From Brachionus rotundiformis (taxonomy: Eukaryota > Rotifera > Eurotatoria > Ploima > Brachionidae), in NCBI GenBank assembly GCA_016802295.1, contig JAESIW010000138.1:257904-321903 (forward strand): a stretch of 64,000 nucleotides of DNA, written 5' to 3'. Positions 24,019 through 36,086 of this stretch are shown piece by piece. A program made the position numbers and the translations under genes. A model generated the notes under the pieces. It saw nothing but the letters and a program-made list of their open reading frames with translations. It made no database searches and was not told the origin of the DNA. How positions within the stretch are numbered: the first letter of the stretch is position 1; each line of letters begins with the position of its first letter.

Positions 24019-27000
24019 ATGAATAGTAATAGTCGGCCAACAGCTGAGCTCATTAACATTATCAAACAGCTTTTTTATAACTCGTCCGGCGAAAATACTG
24101 AAGAAAGAGACAAAATAATTAAAAAAGTTGATTCGCAATACACAGAGTGTGATGGCAGAATAGACAAGTACATCCGAGAATCTTCCAAAGATCTTAGTCG
24201 ATTGATTAAGGTTTTTAATGAGATTGCCTCAAAAATTGAAGCTTCACGCTCCAATGTATCTCATAGTCGTGAAGCTTTAAAGCAATGCAAAATTTTGCTT
24301 CAATCCAAACGAGACGAAGTAAGGCGTCTCTGGCTCGAATGGTGTGAGCAAAAATGCTATTACAACAATCTGGCAAAGTTAAAACAACTTTATCTGGCAA
24401 GTGAGAACGTAAGAACTTATTGTAAGGAAAAAAGTTATATCCAAGCTGCAGAATTGATTTCTGAAAGTACAAAAATGATTTCCGTAGACTTTAGGGATAT
24501 ACCTGGTCTTCACGATATCAAGAGAATAATAGACGATGACCGAATCAAACTAGAGAAATATCTACTAGAAGAGCTTATAGATCAATTATACACTTCTGTT
24601 ACAAAATCAGTATTGGAAACTGGATCTGTTCAGCCTGTCCGTGAGGCTTCATTCAGAAGAAGGTTTCGGCATCACAAAAACGATGATAATGGGGAAAATA
24701 CTGGTTCTGGGAACAAGACTTTGACCAGTGAGGCTATGATCGAAAAAATTGTCCAAGCTGCTTCAAAACTAAACAACACTGAATCAAATATAAATATAGT
24801 TGAAAAGATGATAAATGATATAAACAAATCTATTGTGGCGAATTTAATTCAAATTATCAATTCAACCTCAAGCCATGTTGTTGAGTCCAATTTAATTGAT
24901 AATTCCAAGCTAAATCGTCAATCTATTGAAAATAATCCTAAATTTTTGTGTCAATTAATTGATTTGACTTTTGAGCAGTTTAAAATTGCTGCCAGACATT
25001 ATAAATACTTCATTGAATGTACCAGTAAAATTAGGAACATAAAGTTTAACCAAAGCGGCCTGATATGGACATGCATTCAAAATGTCCTGGTTAAGCTATT
25101 ACAGGAATATTTGGACATTAAGAAATTGGGACAAAATTCTCAAAATAGTGGTAAGTAAAATGTTTTGAAATATTGTTTAAATTAAAAAAAAATAAAAAAA
25201 GATAAAAATGAGTCTGATTCAAATTAGTACTTTGTAAATAAATTGAACTTTTATAATTTCCCTAATTGGACATGCTTAAGCAATATACTTAAATTAACTA
25301 TTGAAAAAATTTGTTTAATTAAATCAAAATTTAGATATTTTAATAAATTTTATTGTTTTAATTAATAACTTTATTTTTTTAACTAAAATGATAAGTTTAA
25401 TTAATTATATTTTTATTTTTTCAGAAAGAAACTATGGTTTAATAGTAGTAGTGGCATTTTTTATCTTTTTAGTGGATTTTTTAAAAAATTTTATTAGTTA
25501 TCTTTGTAGAAATTTAAATATTTGAAAAAACTTTCAAAGTTGTTCAGATTCATTATCGATTTTTGTTATTTGAGGTTGAGTCCAAGTCCCTCTTCTTTAA
25601 AATCAAAATTTGAAAAATCACTTAATTAATTTCTTTTAGGTGATTTGTTGGACAAAATAGATATAAATTCATTTTTTACTCGAAAACGATTATTAAACAT
25701 TCCGTTTACCACTGATACTGGTACAGCTACGTCAAATACTGCAAGCCCGGGCATCCCTGTACCCGGGGACAGCTCTCAGCATCGAATGTTCCAATTTAAA
25801 AACTCATCTCATGCAATGAGCATTACTAATTACATCCGGGAAAAAAACAATGAAGATTTATTTACAGCTATGGACTCGGATCTGGGTAGCAAAGCAAGCT
25901 CAGCTTTGGAACAGCGGGATTTTAAGATTCTTGTGTGTCAGCCGGATCACAGGAATATTACCAGTATATTTTCAATTATGGAACAAGTAATTAAAGAAAT
26001 AGCAGAGGAAATTCGCACTTTACCAGTCTCACATGGAGACAACCCACAAGCCGTCAATCAAAAGCCAGATTTTGTCCTTGAAAAATTCATACAAGAATTT
26101 ATTCTGAACATTTTCATTACCAATGCAGTTGAGTCCATTAATGAGAATGCTCGAATAAATTCAATTATTGATGGCAAAATTGAGATATCTAATGAGCTTA
26201 TACCTCTTCATGTTCAGAAAGAGCTTGGCTTAAACAAGCCAATTCTACAAAATATCCTTCATGTTTATCAAAGTTGCCATGACTTGTACGACTTGATAAA
26301 AGATATGGGTTCTTATGCATTAGAATTCACAAGGGCAATGTCCGCATTAATAGATAAACATATAAAATATTGTAATGATTTATTTGTGAGTATAGTTTCT
26401 TTGGGAGATGGTTTTGTATTTAGTAATTCTTGGGTACAAGATGATGCAATAAAGCAATATTTTAAACAATTGCCAGCATTTTCGTCTGCTATCAAAAACA
26501 AAGCATCGCCTGCTGCTTTTTTATCTGGTACTAGAAATACCAACCTTGGTACTTTCAATAATTTATCAATAAGTACAGCGACCACAAATTTGAACAGTCA
26601 AAATCCAGCAGTCCTAGAAGCTCAAGTTGAAGTAGACCAGTATGAATTCGATGTATTCAGCAATGACCGATTGGAAACTCTTTTAGCCAATTTATGTGAT
26701 AAAGAACTGGAAGAAGTTGACATAATTACAAACTTTAACCACATTGAAATGATTGCTCATTTGCATGAGTCAATCGATTGGCTCATCATTAAACTAAAAC
26801 AGATATTCAACTCTTTGGAACAAATGGCCAAAAATCCAAAATCATTGAACCATTCTCTCTCAATGGAAGAGTTGAACAGACTTGGCAAGCAGCTAAATGA
26901 TTTAGATAGATGGAGAGGGGACACTTTATTGCTACTTTTTCTTGAAACAAGAGTTCATTGCTTTTATCATTTAATCGGTTTTATCAAACAAGAAAATATA

Positions 27001-27483
27001 ACTTCTTATGCTGGCGATGTGGATATTGACCCTGATGAGTCAGTATTGAACATGAATCGAGATTTGCACCGAATTTACGAGCATTTAAGCCGATCATTGC
27101 AAGAGAGAAGGCTCAACTATGTCTTCGATGCCTTGGGCGCAATGATAGCTACCATTTTCATTCGGGCAGTGAAGAACTTCAAGAAAATAAGCTCGCATGG
27201 TATTGCCAAAATGTGCAGGAATATATTTCATGTGGAGCAAAACTTGAGTGCCATGCGAGCCAAAGCCGACCCGCATTTGATGAAGGCGCATAGATTTTAT
27301 GAACTTTTATACAAAAAACCTGAAGAGCTGCTCAATCATCTTATTGATCATGAGGCTGAGTTCCAACCAAATGACTACGTTAATGTGCTGAATTTGATCT
27401 ATAGGTCGCAGCCTGGCAACGAGATCAACTCATTGTCAGACAATATTCAAGCATTGAACAACATACTTCAAAATAAGCACTAA
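24019..27483 (+). CDS. EXOC4: Exocyst complex component 4 (Sec8)
   Basis: Subunit of the octameric exocyst that tethers secretory vesicles to the plasma membrane. Exons 24019-25150 and 25640-27483 give 991 aa, close to animal Sec8 (about 975). The N-terminal coiled-coil region shows the Sec8 pattern: IRESSKDLSRLIKVFNEI, SRSNVSHSREALKQCKILL and KRDEVRRLWLEWCEQK. The rest is helical with few motifs, as in CATCHR tethers. The single intron (489 nt) is about ten times longer than most introns here and is very AT-rich. A Ser/Thr/Pro-rich linker follows the splice junction. Confidence 0.9.
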
Positions 27484-27988
27484 TTTTAATCAATTTTTAT
27501 CTTTATTTTTGTTAATTCGATTAACAATGTTTTATTTTTGTATTGCGATTAAGGCTTGAAAAAATGTTTTCAAAATATCAAGTTAAAATTTTAATAAATA
27601 TTTAAAATATAAATGTTTTTTTTTTCAATTTTAAGTTTATTTTAAAACAAGCTTATTTAGCTAAAATTTTAGTTTTTTAACTAAAAAAATTAAAAAATAT
27701 ATATTTTTTATTTCTATAGTACGCAAAATAATTTTAAAGGTTTTAGCTTTAATTTAATCTTAAAATCAAAGATAATTATTTCAAAATTGTAAAAATTGAC
27801 TAAGAACGCACTGAATGCAAAAAATGATAATTGCTTTTATTCACTTCCAAATCCGTATAGGTAAAAACAACTTTATAAATGTGTAAATAATTTATTTTTT
27901 TTAAAGATAAAATTTAATTATTTTAAATTTAATATGTTAATTTGAGTCTTTTTTCTTTTTATAAAAAAAAATTTATCACTAATCAAAA
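27484..27988. other. Intergenic spacer
   Basis: About 500 bp of AT-rich sequence between same-strand genes. It holds the EXOC4 3' end (AATAAA-like runs near 27595) and the promoter of the next gene. Nothing else seen. Confidence 0.4.
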
Positions 27989-28835
27989 ATGAGCTCTTCA
28001 ACAAACTTAAACAACTCTTTGTTCTTAACTAATTTCTGTAATGACTTCACAAGAAGCATTCTAACATGTAATTCAGTTGATCAAAATTTATCTCAAAGCC
28101 TAAACATTTTACTGATTAATCAAAAGTTGGACGACGACTATTCAGCTGTTCCAGATCCAACAAATGAATCCCAATATGACTATGAGGGAGCATTAACATA
28201 TATTTGTATTGTTCTTCTATCTTATGCTTTTTGCATTATTTGTATGATAAAAATTCAGACAAAAACCAGCGATCTGGACTACTTTGACGAAAATGGTGAC
28301 TCGGAAAGCGAGAAAGCTCATAACTTGTTGAAGCATATCAGAAACGATTCTGTCAGAAAAGAGGCTCTAGGTAGATCTTGGTTTCTCATTTTGTATAATT
28401 GATTAATGCTTTTTTTAAGAGGAATTAATCAAACCTGGATTTAGAGATAGAATGTGGAACATATATACAGATACGCCCAACTCTTACAAAATAAGAAAAA
28501 TGGAAAACAAAAAAATTCATGGCATAGATCGTAGATTAAAGAGCTATCATTCCCAATTTGGTGAAAATGGTAATTCTAAACAGGGTGATGAACGTCAAAT
28601 ACCAAGCAAAGAGCACATTTTTTCTCTTCTAAAGGACATAAATAAACTAGAAAATGGTTCATATACCAATACTGTTCAGAATACAATCAATTCATCGATG
28701 ACAGTACACAATTTGTTTACGGCAAATTCTAGCCAGTCATCTAGGCAAAATCAACGAACAAGTTTGCTAAATATGAATTTTGAGGAGCCCAAAATTCCAA
28801 ATCGGTTTCATGTTGAAAAAATTAAAGAATTCTAA
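27989..28835 (+). CDS. Single-pass membrane protein, function unknown
   Basis: Not recognised. Exons 27989-28370 and 28420-28835 join in phase (GAG across the junction) to give 265 aa. The first ~68 residues are polar with potential N-glycosylation sites. A hydrophobic segment (ALTYICIVLLSYAFCIICMI, about 69-88) follows, then an acidic stretch (DYFDENGDSESE) and a charged cytoplasmic-type region. EELIKPGFRDRMWNIY after the junction looks like the most conserved-type segment. No N-terminal signal peptide is obvious, so the orientation is uncertain. The size and single membrane span recall ion-channel beta subunits, but no family motif supports that. Confidence 0.65.
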
Positions 28836-28976
28836 ATATTTACATCATATTAAATTACTTTTTTTTTTATTTTGTTTTTATCTTAGCTTTTTATCACTTT
28901 AAAATTGTCATAGAAACTTGACAGTTTTCCTACTAATTTTGTTTTCAACATTTAGTTAAAAATAAAGTTTAAAAAA

Positions 28977-29180
28977 ATGAATCCAGAAACGAGAAAGCTA
29001 GTAATGCGACAAAATGTATTGGCCTTTAAATTTTTTATCTTAATTACCTTTTCGTGTTTATTTTAGGTCCGCTATGAGACATCGAATCCATTTGATTTTT
29101 ATCTCTATGGAAGAAATTTAACTCAAAAATGGGTTTTAGAAAATAACAAAGAATTGCTTGAGATAAAATTAAAAGAGTGA
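28977..29180 (+). CDS. Small protein of 50 aa, function unknown
   Basis: Too short for ordinary ORF calling. Exons 28977-29015 and 29067-29180 are joined in phase at a GT-AG intron of 51 nt, the typical local length, and encode 50 residues. The sequence is rich in aromatic and charged residues (SNPFDFYLYGRNLTQKWV) and not low complexity, unlike chance AT-rich frames. It sits between other small genes and upstream of CCDC39; a ciliary role would be only a guess. No transmembrane or signal segment. Confidence 0.5.
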
Positions 29181-29279
29181 GATTCTGGAATTTTAATTAC
29201 TTACATTTGTTTATTTTCAATCAAATTAGTTTAAATATAAATAAAAGCATTTATTATTTTATTTAATAAGCCTTTTAAA

Positions 29280-30026
29280 ATGGCCAAACTAGATAAATTA
29301 GAGTTAGAAGAATTAGATGATGAGGTTTCAGAAATGAAACCATTTACCAGACTACACAAACGATCCATTGCTAAGACAGCAGAGGCAGAAACTGACCCTG
29401 ATCTTGATCAAATGAAAAATCGAGTTGAACGATTTTTATCAATTGTGGAACTTCCACCAGAAGTTTTGCTTTTACAGGAAAAATTTGCTCTTCTAGAACA
29501 AAAGACTAAAAAAAAGAGCTCCAAAGAAAAAAAAGATAGAATTGAGAAAAATAAAAGTATTAAAAATTATCATGATGGCAGTGGGTTAAGTCAAGGTACT
29601 AGAGCAAATATTATTAGGGAGATAATAAAAAATTTTGATTTGGAAAAATATATCAATGATTTTATTGACAAAAATGTAATTCAAGTCAAGTTAAGTAAAG
29701 AGTGTGTCAGATATTACTCTTTTTATTTTCTTAAAGATAATTCTAATCTCTTTTAAAGTAAGCCTGAAAATCGTTCTGTCAGAGATAGATTATTGAAAGT
29801 GATGAAATCAGACGTCATTCGAATTAATGATAAAAATTATATGAATGAATTGGCTAAACGTCTAGAAGAAAATTATCAAGTAATTATTGAATGAAGTTTA
29901 AAAATTATTTGAATATTATTTCAAAAGCGGGAGCAAGAAAAAATTCTTGATGAGTTAGCTGAAATAGAGATAAAACGTCAGCGAAATTTAATTGCTCGAG
30001 GCTTGATTGATGAACCATATGAATAG
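29280..30026 (+). CDS. Charged coiled-coil protein, function unknown
   Basis: Not recognised. Exons 29280-29675, 29763-29879 and 29928-30026 give 203 aa. The protein is strongly charged: an acidic start (LELEELDDEVSEM), a helical segment around RVERFLSIVELPPEVLLLQEKFALLEQ, a Lys/Ser-rich linker, and a long C-terminal helix with heptad-like spacing (LAKRLEENYQREQEKILDELAEIEIKRQ). No catalytic motif. Exon 2 uses the second of two nearby AG acceptors because the first (29758/29759) would put a TAA directly after the junction. Its neighbours do not indicate a function. Confidence 0.65.
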
Positions 30027-31108
30027 AAGAAAAATCAAAATTTAATCAACTTAAAAATAGTTTTTAATAAAGAGTTAATTTATAAATTTTTTCATTTTTT
30101 ATTACTTGATTTTATTTCAGTTAATTTTAATTTTAAATAATAATTTGAGAAACTCTTTAAATTTTGAAGTTTATTTTATTCATCTAAAAATATCTTTATT
30201 TCAATAAAATGATAAAATTTTTTTTATTCGCTACTTGTGGAACATAAGTTCATTACTTTTTATTTCCATTCGAATCGAGTTTTTTTACCTCATCGAGTCT
30301 TTCCTGACCTCCTTTTTACTACTGATCGTCCTAAATAAGGCTGCCTTTTGAAATGTCCACTATAAAGTTCTGTCTGGTATTCCTATTCCTTTCATTTTAA
30401 GTACCCCCTTCTTTTATGCATTCATTTACCAGAAGCAGCCGATTGTTCAGGCTTTTTTCCAAGCATTAACACTTCCATACATCAGTGTAGCTTTTACTAC
30501 ACTGTTGTATGAAAGCTTTAGTTTTTTTTTTATTTGTTTGGCTTTCATTCTGGTTGTAATCTACCAAAGATACGCTTTGCTTTTTTTTAAGTATATTTTT
30601 ATTTTTAATACCATCGCTGAATTTACAAAGCTTCCAAAATATGTGAATTGAGTTACACACTGTGTTTCATCTTTTTTATCATGATGATTAGTATCTAAGC
30701 ATTTGTTTTGCCTAAATATATGAACTTGATAATTACGAAGCTGATAAAAAATAAAATGATTACTATATTTGTCATACTTATTCTCTTTATAAACAGAAAC
30801 CAGATAATGGTAGAAAAATTTTTCAGCTTTTCATTGATTGTTTTTGAAGCATTGACTAAAGATTTAGATTACTAGGTACTTATGAATTAATAATTATCAA
30901 AATTTACGTGTTATCAGAATTTACTTTGAAATTAATAAAAAAGAAACTCTTTAAAAAAATATTCCAAAAAAATAAAAAAAATAATAGTTTAGAGAGGCTT
31001 AACATCACCATAACAACATAATTTAAAATAAATTTTTTTAAAACAGTTTTTTCTCTAATTTATTTTCAATAATATATTTTAAATAAATTTTCATTAATTA
31101 ATCTTAAA
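30027..31108. other. Intergenic region containing a LINE relic
   Basis: About 1.1 kb between the coiled-coil gene and CCDC39. Roughly 30270-30662 is a decayed retrotransposon fragment (listed separately). The rest is AT-rich and should include the CCDC39 promoter close to 31109. Confidence 0.5.
30270..30662 (-). mobile_element. Decayed non-LTR retrotransposon fragment (RT C-terminal part)
   Basis: Read on the minus strand, three frames carry pieces in the order of the region following the catalytic RT core of LINEs. They are VTQFTYFGSFVNSDG, then KLSYNSVVKATLMYGSVNAW (matching the usual KLYNSVVKATLLYGSETW pattern), then a KRRSGKTR block where intact elements have K-R-R-P-G-R-P-R. Frameshifts and stops separate the pieces, so it is a dead fragment. 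Local base composition is less AT-rich than its surroundings, consistent with an inserted sequence. The clade cannot be decided from this piece. Confidence 0.6.
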
Positions 31109-34100
31109 ATGGACATAAAAGATGAAGTGTTAAATTTCATTCAATGGGATGACAATATCGCGCTTCCTGTTGCCAATGCAGAAAACAAGCTTCTTGAAGA
31201 GACAATAGCTAAAAAAACTCAAGAAAGAAATAAGTTTCATAATGAGCTGAATGAACATCAAAATAAAGTACAAGCTTTGAGAGAACATATCAAGTATGTA
31301 CGTGATGAACTTCTCTCAAATCAGGTAATGCTACCAAGATTTAATAATCAACAGATAAGATAATTTATTTAAAAAATTAGAATTTGCTAAATGCACGCAA
31401 AAATGAGTTGGCAACTGAAGATCATCTGAAATCAATAGCAGAGCGCGAAAATGGTCGTCTTAATCAAGAAAACCAACGCCTTGTTCAAGAATTGAACAAA
31501 ATAAAGGAAAAAAGAAATCTGTGCGAAGTAGACTTTTATAAAAATAATTAGATTTTAATCGATTATTTTTATTTAATTTATTAAAAAGAATGAAATTTTT
31601 TTGTCTAATCAACAATTTGAGTCTATGAAATCTCAAATGAAATGGGATCAACAAGCATTGGAAGCGTGGCTCGAAGAGTCAGCTCAGAAAGACGAAGATG
31701 CTTTGACGCTTAAGAAATATGCCAAGGAAGATGAAGCCAAAATAAAAGATTTGACTTTGAAAATAGAAAAATTAATTGAACAATCAAATAAGATGAAAAA
31801 AAATGTCGATGATGAAAATATGAATACCCTAACATTACAAGTCGAATTGGATAAGACTGCTGAAGAGTTTAGAAAGACCCATCGGGACAGACAAGACTTG
31901 ATTCGGCAATGGGAAGAAATTATTCAGCAAATGCAAAAAAGAGACAAACAAATCGAAAATTCTGCTCAACAATTAATGAAAATTAATTTAGATTTCCAAA
32001 TTGGAAGCGAAGAATTGGACAAAAAGAAAAAATTTTTCGATGATCAGCAAAATTCAAATTCCAAATTGGAAAAAGATATAGAAAATTATGACAACATAAT
32101 ATCGGAATTGAGCGTCAGATTAAACAAGGAGGAACTCGACAGACAACAATTCCAAAGTGAAGTAATAAATTTTTCGCATTAGATAAACAAATTTTCAAAT
32201 TTTTATTTATTATTTTAAATTTTAAGTTAGGAGCTTTGAAAAGAACTGTCGAAAGATCAGGACATGATTTACAAAAAGCCAGATCTGATCTGAATCAATT
32301 AAAGAAAACCATAAATGAAAAGAAAAAACAGTAATTAATTATTTAGATAAAAAATTTTGGACAGTTTTAAATTTTCTTCTAAGAATCGAAGGCTTGCAAA
32401 AAGGCAATAAGGACTTGGTTGAGGAATTGAAGGAAACGATTGAGACCACGTTGTCAGCAGAAGAAAATGCCAAGCGAATGGAAGAGTTCTTCTTAGCTCT
32501 AAAGCAAAAAGAAAATGCCTTTAATCGGGAAATGAAGAAAAAATCCGATCAGCATTTCAAGATAACTCAAGAATATGAAAATTTGAAGACAACGCAAAGA
32601 AATTTAGAAGCCGAAATTAATGGCTGTGATACAACAATTAAAAACTTGGAGAACAAGATAAGTCGACTGGATCACGAGTCCTTGAAGCAAGCCGAAGTTA
32701 TCTATGGACAAGATTTTACCATTCAGTCTTTGGAGCGTAGGATGAACCGGTTACAAGGCGAGACCAACAATGATGAACAAATTGAGCTGGAGCGCAAGAT
32801 TGCTGAATTGAAAAAAGTCAAGGAAGAGAAAAAGTACCAATATGACACCCTAATGACTCAGTACAAACGGGTAGAGGATGAAACTAGAAAATCAAAGAGA
32901 CAAATTGAAGAGTTAAATAAAGAAAAGACATATATAGATACTAAAACAGCTGAGCTATCATTACATATTGACACTGCCCAGCGTCTATTGGAGAAAATAA
33001 TTGTTCAAAAGGAAGATTTGATGGTCAACGAAAATCTTAAGAAATTAGAGCTTAACAAACTGAGGGATGTATTGGACAAAAGAGCTGATGAAGTGCTTAA
33101 TTTGAATAAGGAAAGGATTAAATTGGAGTCCGGCATGAAGGAACGCTTTGCTGAAATAAACATTCATCAGGATTTGTTAAAAACTCAGCTTAAGTCTTGG
33201 AATGAAGAGCTGCAGACTGTTTCGACTGAGCTTAAAGAAAGAATGTCCAAAGTGGACAAGCAGAAGAAGAGATACGAAATTTTGATGGTTTCGATGGCAC
33301 CACCAGAAGGAACGCCTGCTGAGGAAAACACTCAAGCTTATTATGTGATCAAGGCGGCACAGGAAAAGGAAGAGCTTCAACGCAAAGGCGATGAGCTTGA
33401 CGCCAAAATAAAAAAAGCTGAAAAAGAATTAAGGGCCTTGGAGAACACTTTGAGTGTGGTAAATTCGAATAATGAAAGTTGTAAGCAACTTTACAGCAAG
33501 GCCGATAGTCAAAGTTAGTTAATTGAATTGAATTTAGATTGAATTGGTTAAAGTAAAAGTTTAATTTTTTTTTTTCTAAAGGCGATGCTGTGATTCAGAA
33601 AGAGGAATTGGAACAACAATTGAGATCGTTGGCTGATACGTACAAGAATAAGAGGAAACAAATGAAACAGTTGGAAGAAGACTTGCAGAGAATGGAAGAC
33701 GCCTACAACTCAATGAATAATGATGAGCGAACTTATGAGGAATATATTGAAGATAAAAAAAATAAAATTATCCAAGCTGAAAAAGACATTGACCAATTGA
33801 AGGAAAAAATAGAACGAGCTACTAAACAATTGATTTCCTATTCGAGAGATTTGAGACGATCCAAGAATAGTGATGGTCCCACTTTGGAAGAAAAAGACTT
33901 TAAATTAAGAGACTTGTGGGATTTTAATAAAAATAAGGCCAAAGAATTGATTGATATTTCGATTCAGTATCCACATTTACAGCAGACTTTAAATTTGTTG
34001 TTTTCCCAAGCAAACATACCTATTCAGAGTGGAATTGGCTCTTCGTTACCAGGATCATCACGGTCATCCAGATCGACAAGTAGACGAAATAGTGCTAGTT

Positions 34101-34320
34101 CAAATAATTCAGTTGTAAATTTGGATCGCAGTTCTGCCAAAAGTGGACCTAAAACCGTTAATATAGGATTTGGTAATCTTGGTTTTTAAATTTGGTTATC
34201 TTTTTTTAACAGGATTTTTATTTTGTTTTTTTTTTTTAAGATTTGCCACCAACAAACAGAAGTAGTGGAAGTAACAATAGCAAAGATGGACTTGGAACAT
34301 CTGGTTCTAAACGAAATTAG
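31109..34320 (+). CDS. CCDC39: Coiled-coil domain-containing protein 39
   Basis: Partner of CCDC40; together they form the axonemal 96-nm ruler that positions inner dynein arms and radial spokes in motile cilia. Exons 31109-31324, 31381-31527, 31589-32161, 32227-32330, 32384-33513, 33582-34172 and 34241-34320 give 946 aa, against 941 in human. Nearly the whole protein is coiled coil. Diagnostic stretches are IALPVANAENKLLEE near the start, MKWDQQALEAWLEESAQKD, DLIRQWEEIIQQMQKRD, and TQAYYVIKAAQEKEELQRKG; a Ser/Arg-rich tail (SSRSTSRRNSASS) also matches the family. Retaining the last intron would end the protein eight codons past the donor (TAA at 34187-34189). Strong evidence that the organism has motile cilia. 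Confidence 0.96.
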
Positions 34321-36086
34321 AGTTGCCTATTTTCTCATTTTATTTTAACTTAAAAATCATATTTTTTTTATTCTTTTAATCATTTAAATCATTATAAAAA
34401 TAAAATTTTACTATTTTTTTAATTTTTTGGCTTAAGATTGAAAATTAACTAGTGTTTTGACCGAGATTAGGGATTAAATTTATTAAACGATGAAATTGGC
34501 GTGATAATTCTTTATTTACTTCTCGTTCTCGCGAATTATCATTAAATATGAAATTACAAGTTATTCTATTATAAGAAAACTTAACGTATGCAGATTAGAA
34601 GCGTGCTACTGAGAAGAAATCAGTAAGATATAGCATAAATAGCTGTGCGTCCGTAACACTAGAAAAGACAACAGTTCAATAATACATATCCTGCATCAGT
34701 TGGAACATTTTACATAATGAGTTTTGGACCTTTTTTCTGAAGAAGTTATCAAGTTATCTAAATTTTAAATTTTGTTCTTTGTTTCAAAATTCACAATGAC
34801 TGGTCTATAAAAGGCTCAAATTTGAATAAAAGTGATAGATACTTTGAAAATTAATTTTTTTCTCTACTAAATTATTAATTAAAATTTTTTGTTTTTAATT
34901 TAGTTGTTTTTCAAATGTTTTTTGAACCAACCATTACTTTGGCTATCGAAAACTTTGTCATAGATTTATAAATTAATATTTGATTAAAGAATTTGGGTTT
35001 AATTCCCAAAGGGGTAATTAAAATTTTTTATTTATCTTTTCTATTTTAAATATTAAATATTCTAGAATCATATTAATTTTGAATATTTATTAAAGGTAAC
35101 ATTCAGTAGCTGGTTTTTCAGCTACTTAAGAAAGTAAAAATAAAGTAAATTTTCTAAGGAAATTGAATCTAGAATTAAATTTTTTTTTTTCTATGAAATT
35201 ATTTTGAATTCAAATTCAAATTCTTTAAGACTTTTAATTTAATAAGATCAGAAATACCTGATAATCTAGAATGTTAATTTCTAGTATCTAATACGTTAAT
35301 TTTGATAGCCAGGAAAACTTTTTGTTTTAAATTTATATTGTGAGCTGTTTTATATCTTTAAGTGTTATATCTTTAAACAATTTCAAAAAGAAAAGAAATA
35401 AACAAATAACATTTGTTTGTATAAATGTTTATTATCAAATATCCAAATAATATCTTTATATGAGAATTTTATTACCCAAATTTTAAACATTATCACTATC
35501 TGGAGCTCAATGCGCTTTTTTCCTACAAGGTTTTAATACAACGCCAAATAAAAAATGCAAAATTTTCATGTAGCTTATTCTTGAAAAATATAATAAAAGA
35601 TATTCTATAAAAATTTATTTGTTTATTCACAGTAAACATCAATATTCAACAATTAAAAATTTTAGTATCTAAGTTTGTTTTTTCTCATGGAAAAATGTGC
35701 TTTTGTTAATAGATCATCCGGAAATGATGATGGCTTATTTAGAACACACGTTCGTATTTATTTTTCTATCTGTTTATAATAATAAACACTTAGACACTCT
35801 TTTTTATTAAATTTGACCAAAAGTATTTTCATTTAATGCTCAAAAATATTTTATTTTAATTTAAATTTCAAAACACAAAATTAGATAACAAAACAAGAAA
35901 AAATTAAATTAAAAATTTACAAAAAAATGATAAAAAATCAAAAAAAAAACAAAAAAAAAAAGCTTAAAAAAATTATTTAAATTACACATAAACTTAAGAG
36001 ACCATTAAAAAATCTATTGACTAATATTTTTTTGTTCATGTTTTACCTTTTTTAACTAAAATGACAAAATGAGACTAGATATTTAA
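34321..36086. other. AT-rich intergenic region between convergent CCDC39 and disco-like gene
   Basis: About 1.8 kb holding two 3' ends. An A-rich stretch at about 35925-35965 lies 3' of the minus-strand gene, probably in its 3' UTR. The patch at 34490-34680 is less AT-rich and contains short inverted repeats (GATAATTC with GAATTATC), but I cannot assign it to any RNA family. No coding frame. Confidence 0.5.

Noticed and set aside
34490..34680. Possible structured RNA gene between CCDC39 and disco-like copy A
   Set aside because: Less AT-rich and with short inverted repeats, but no consistent fold or family motif could be recognised by eye.
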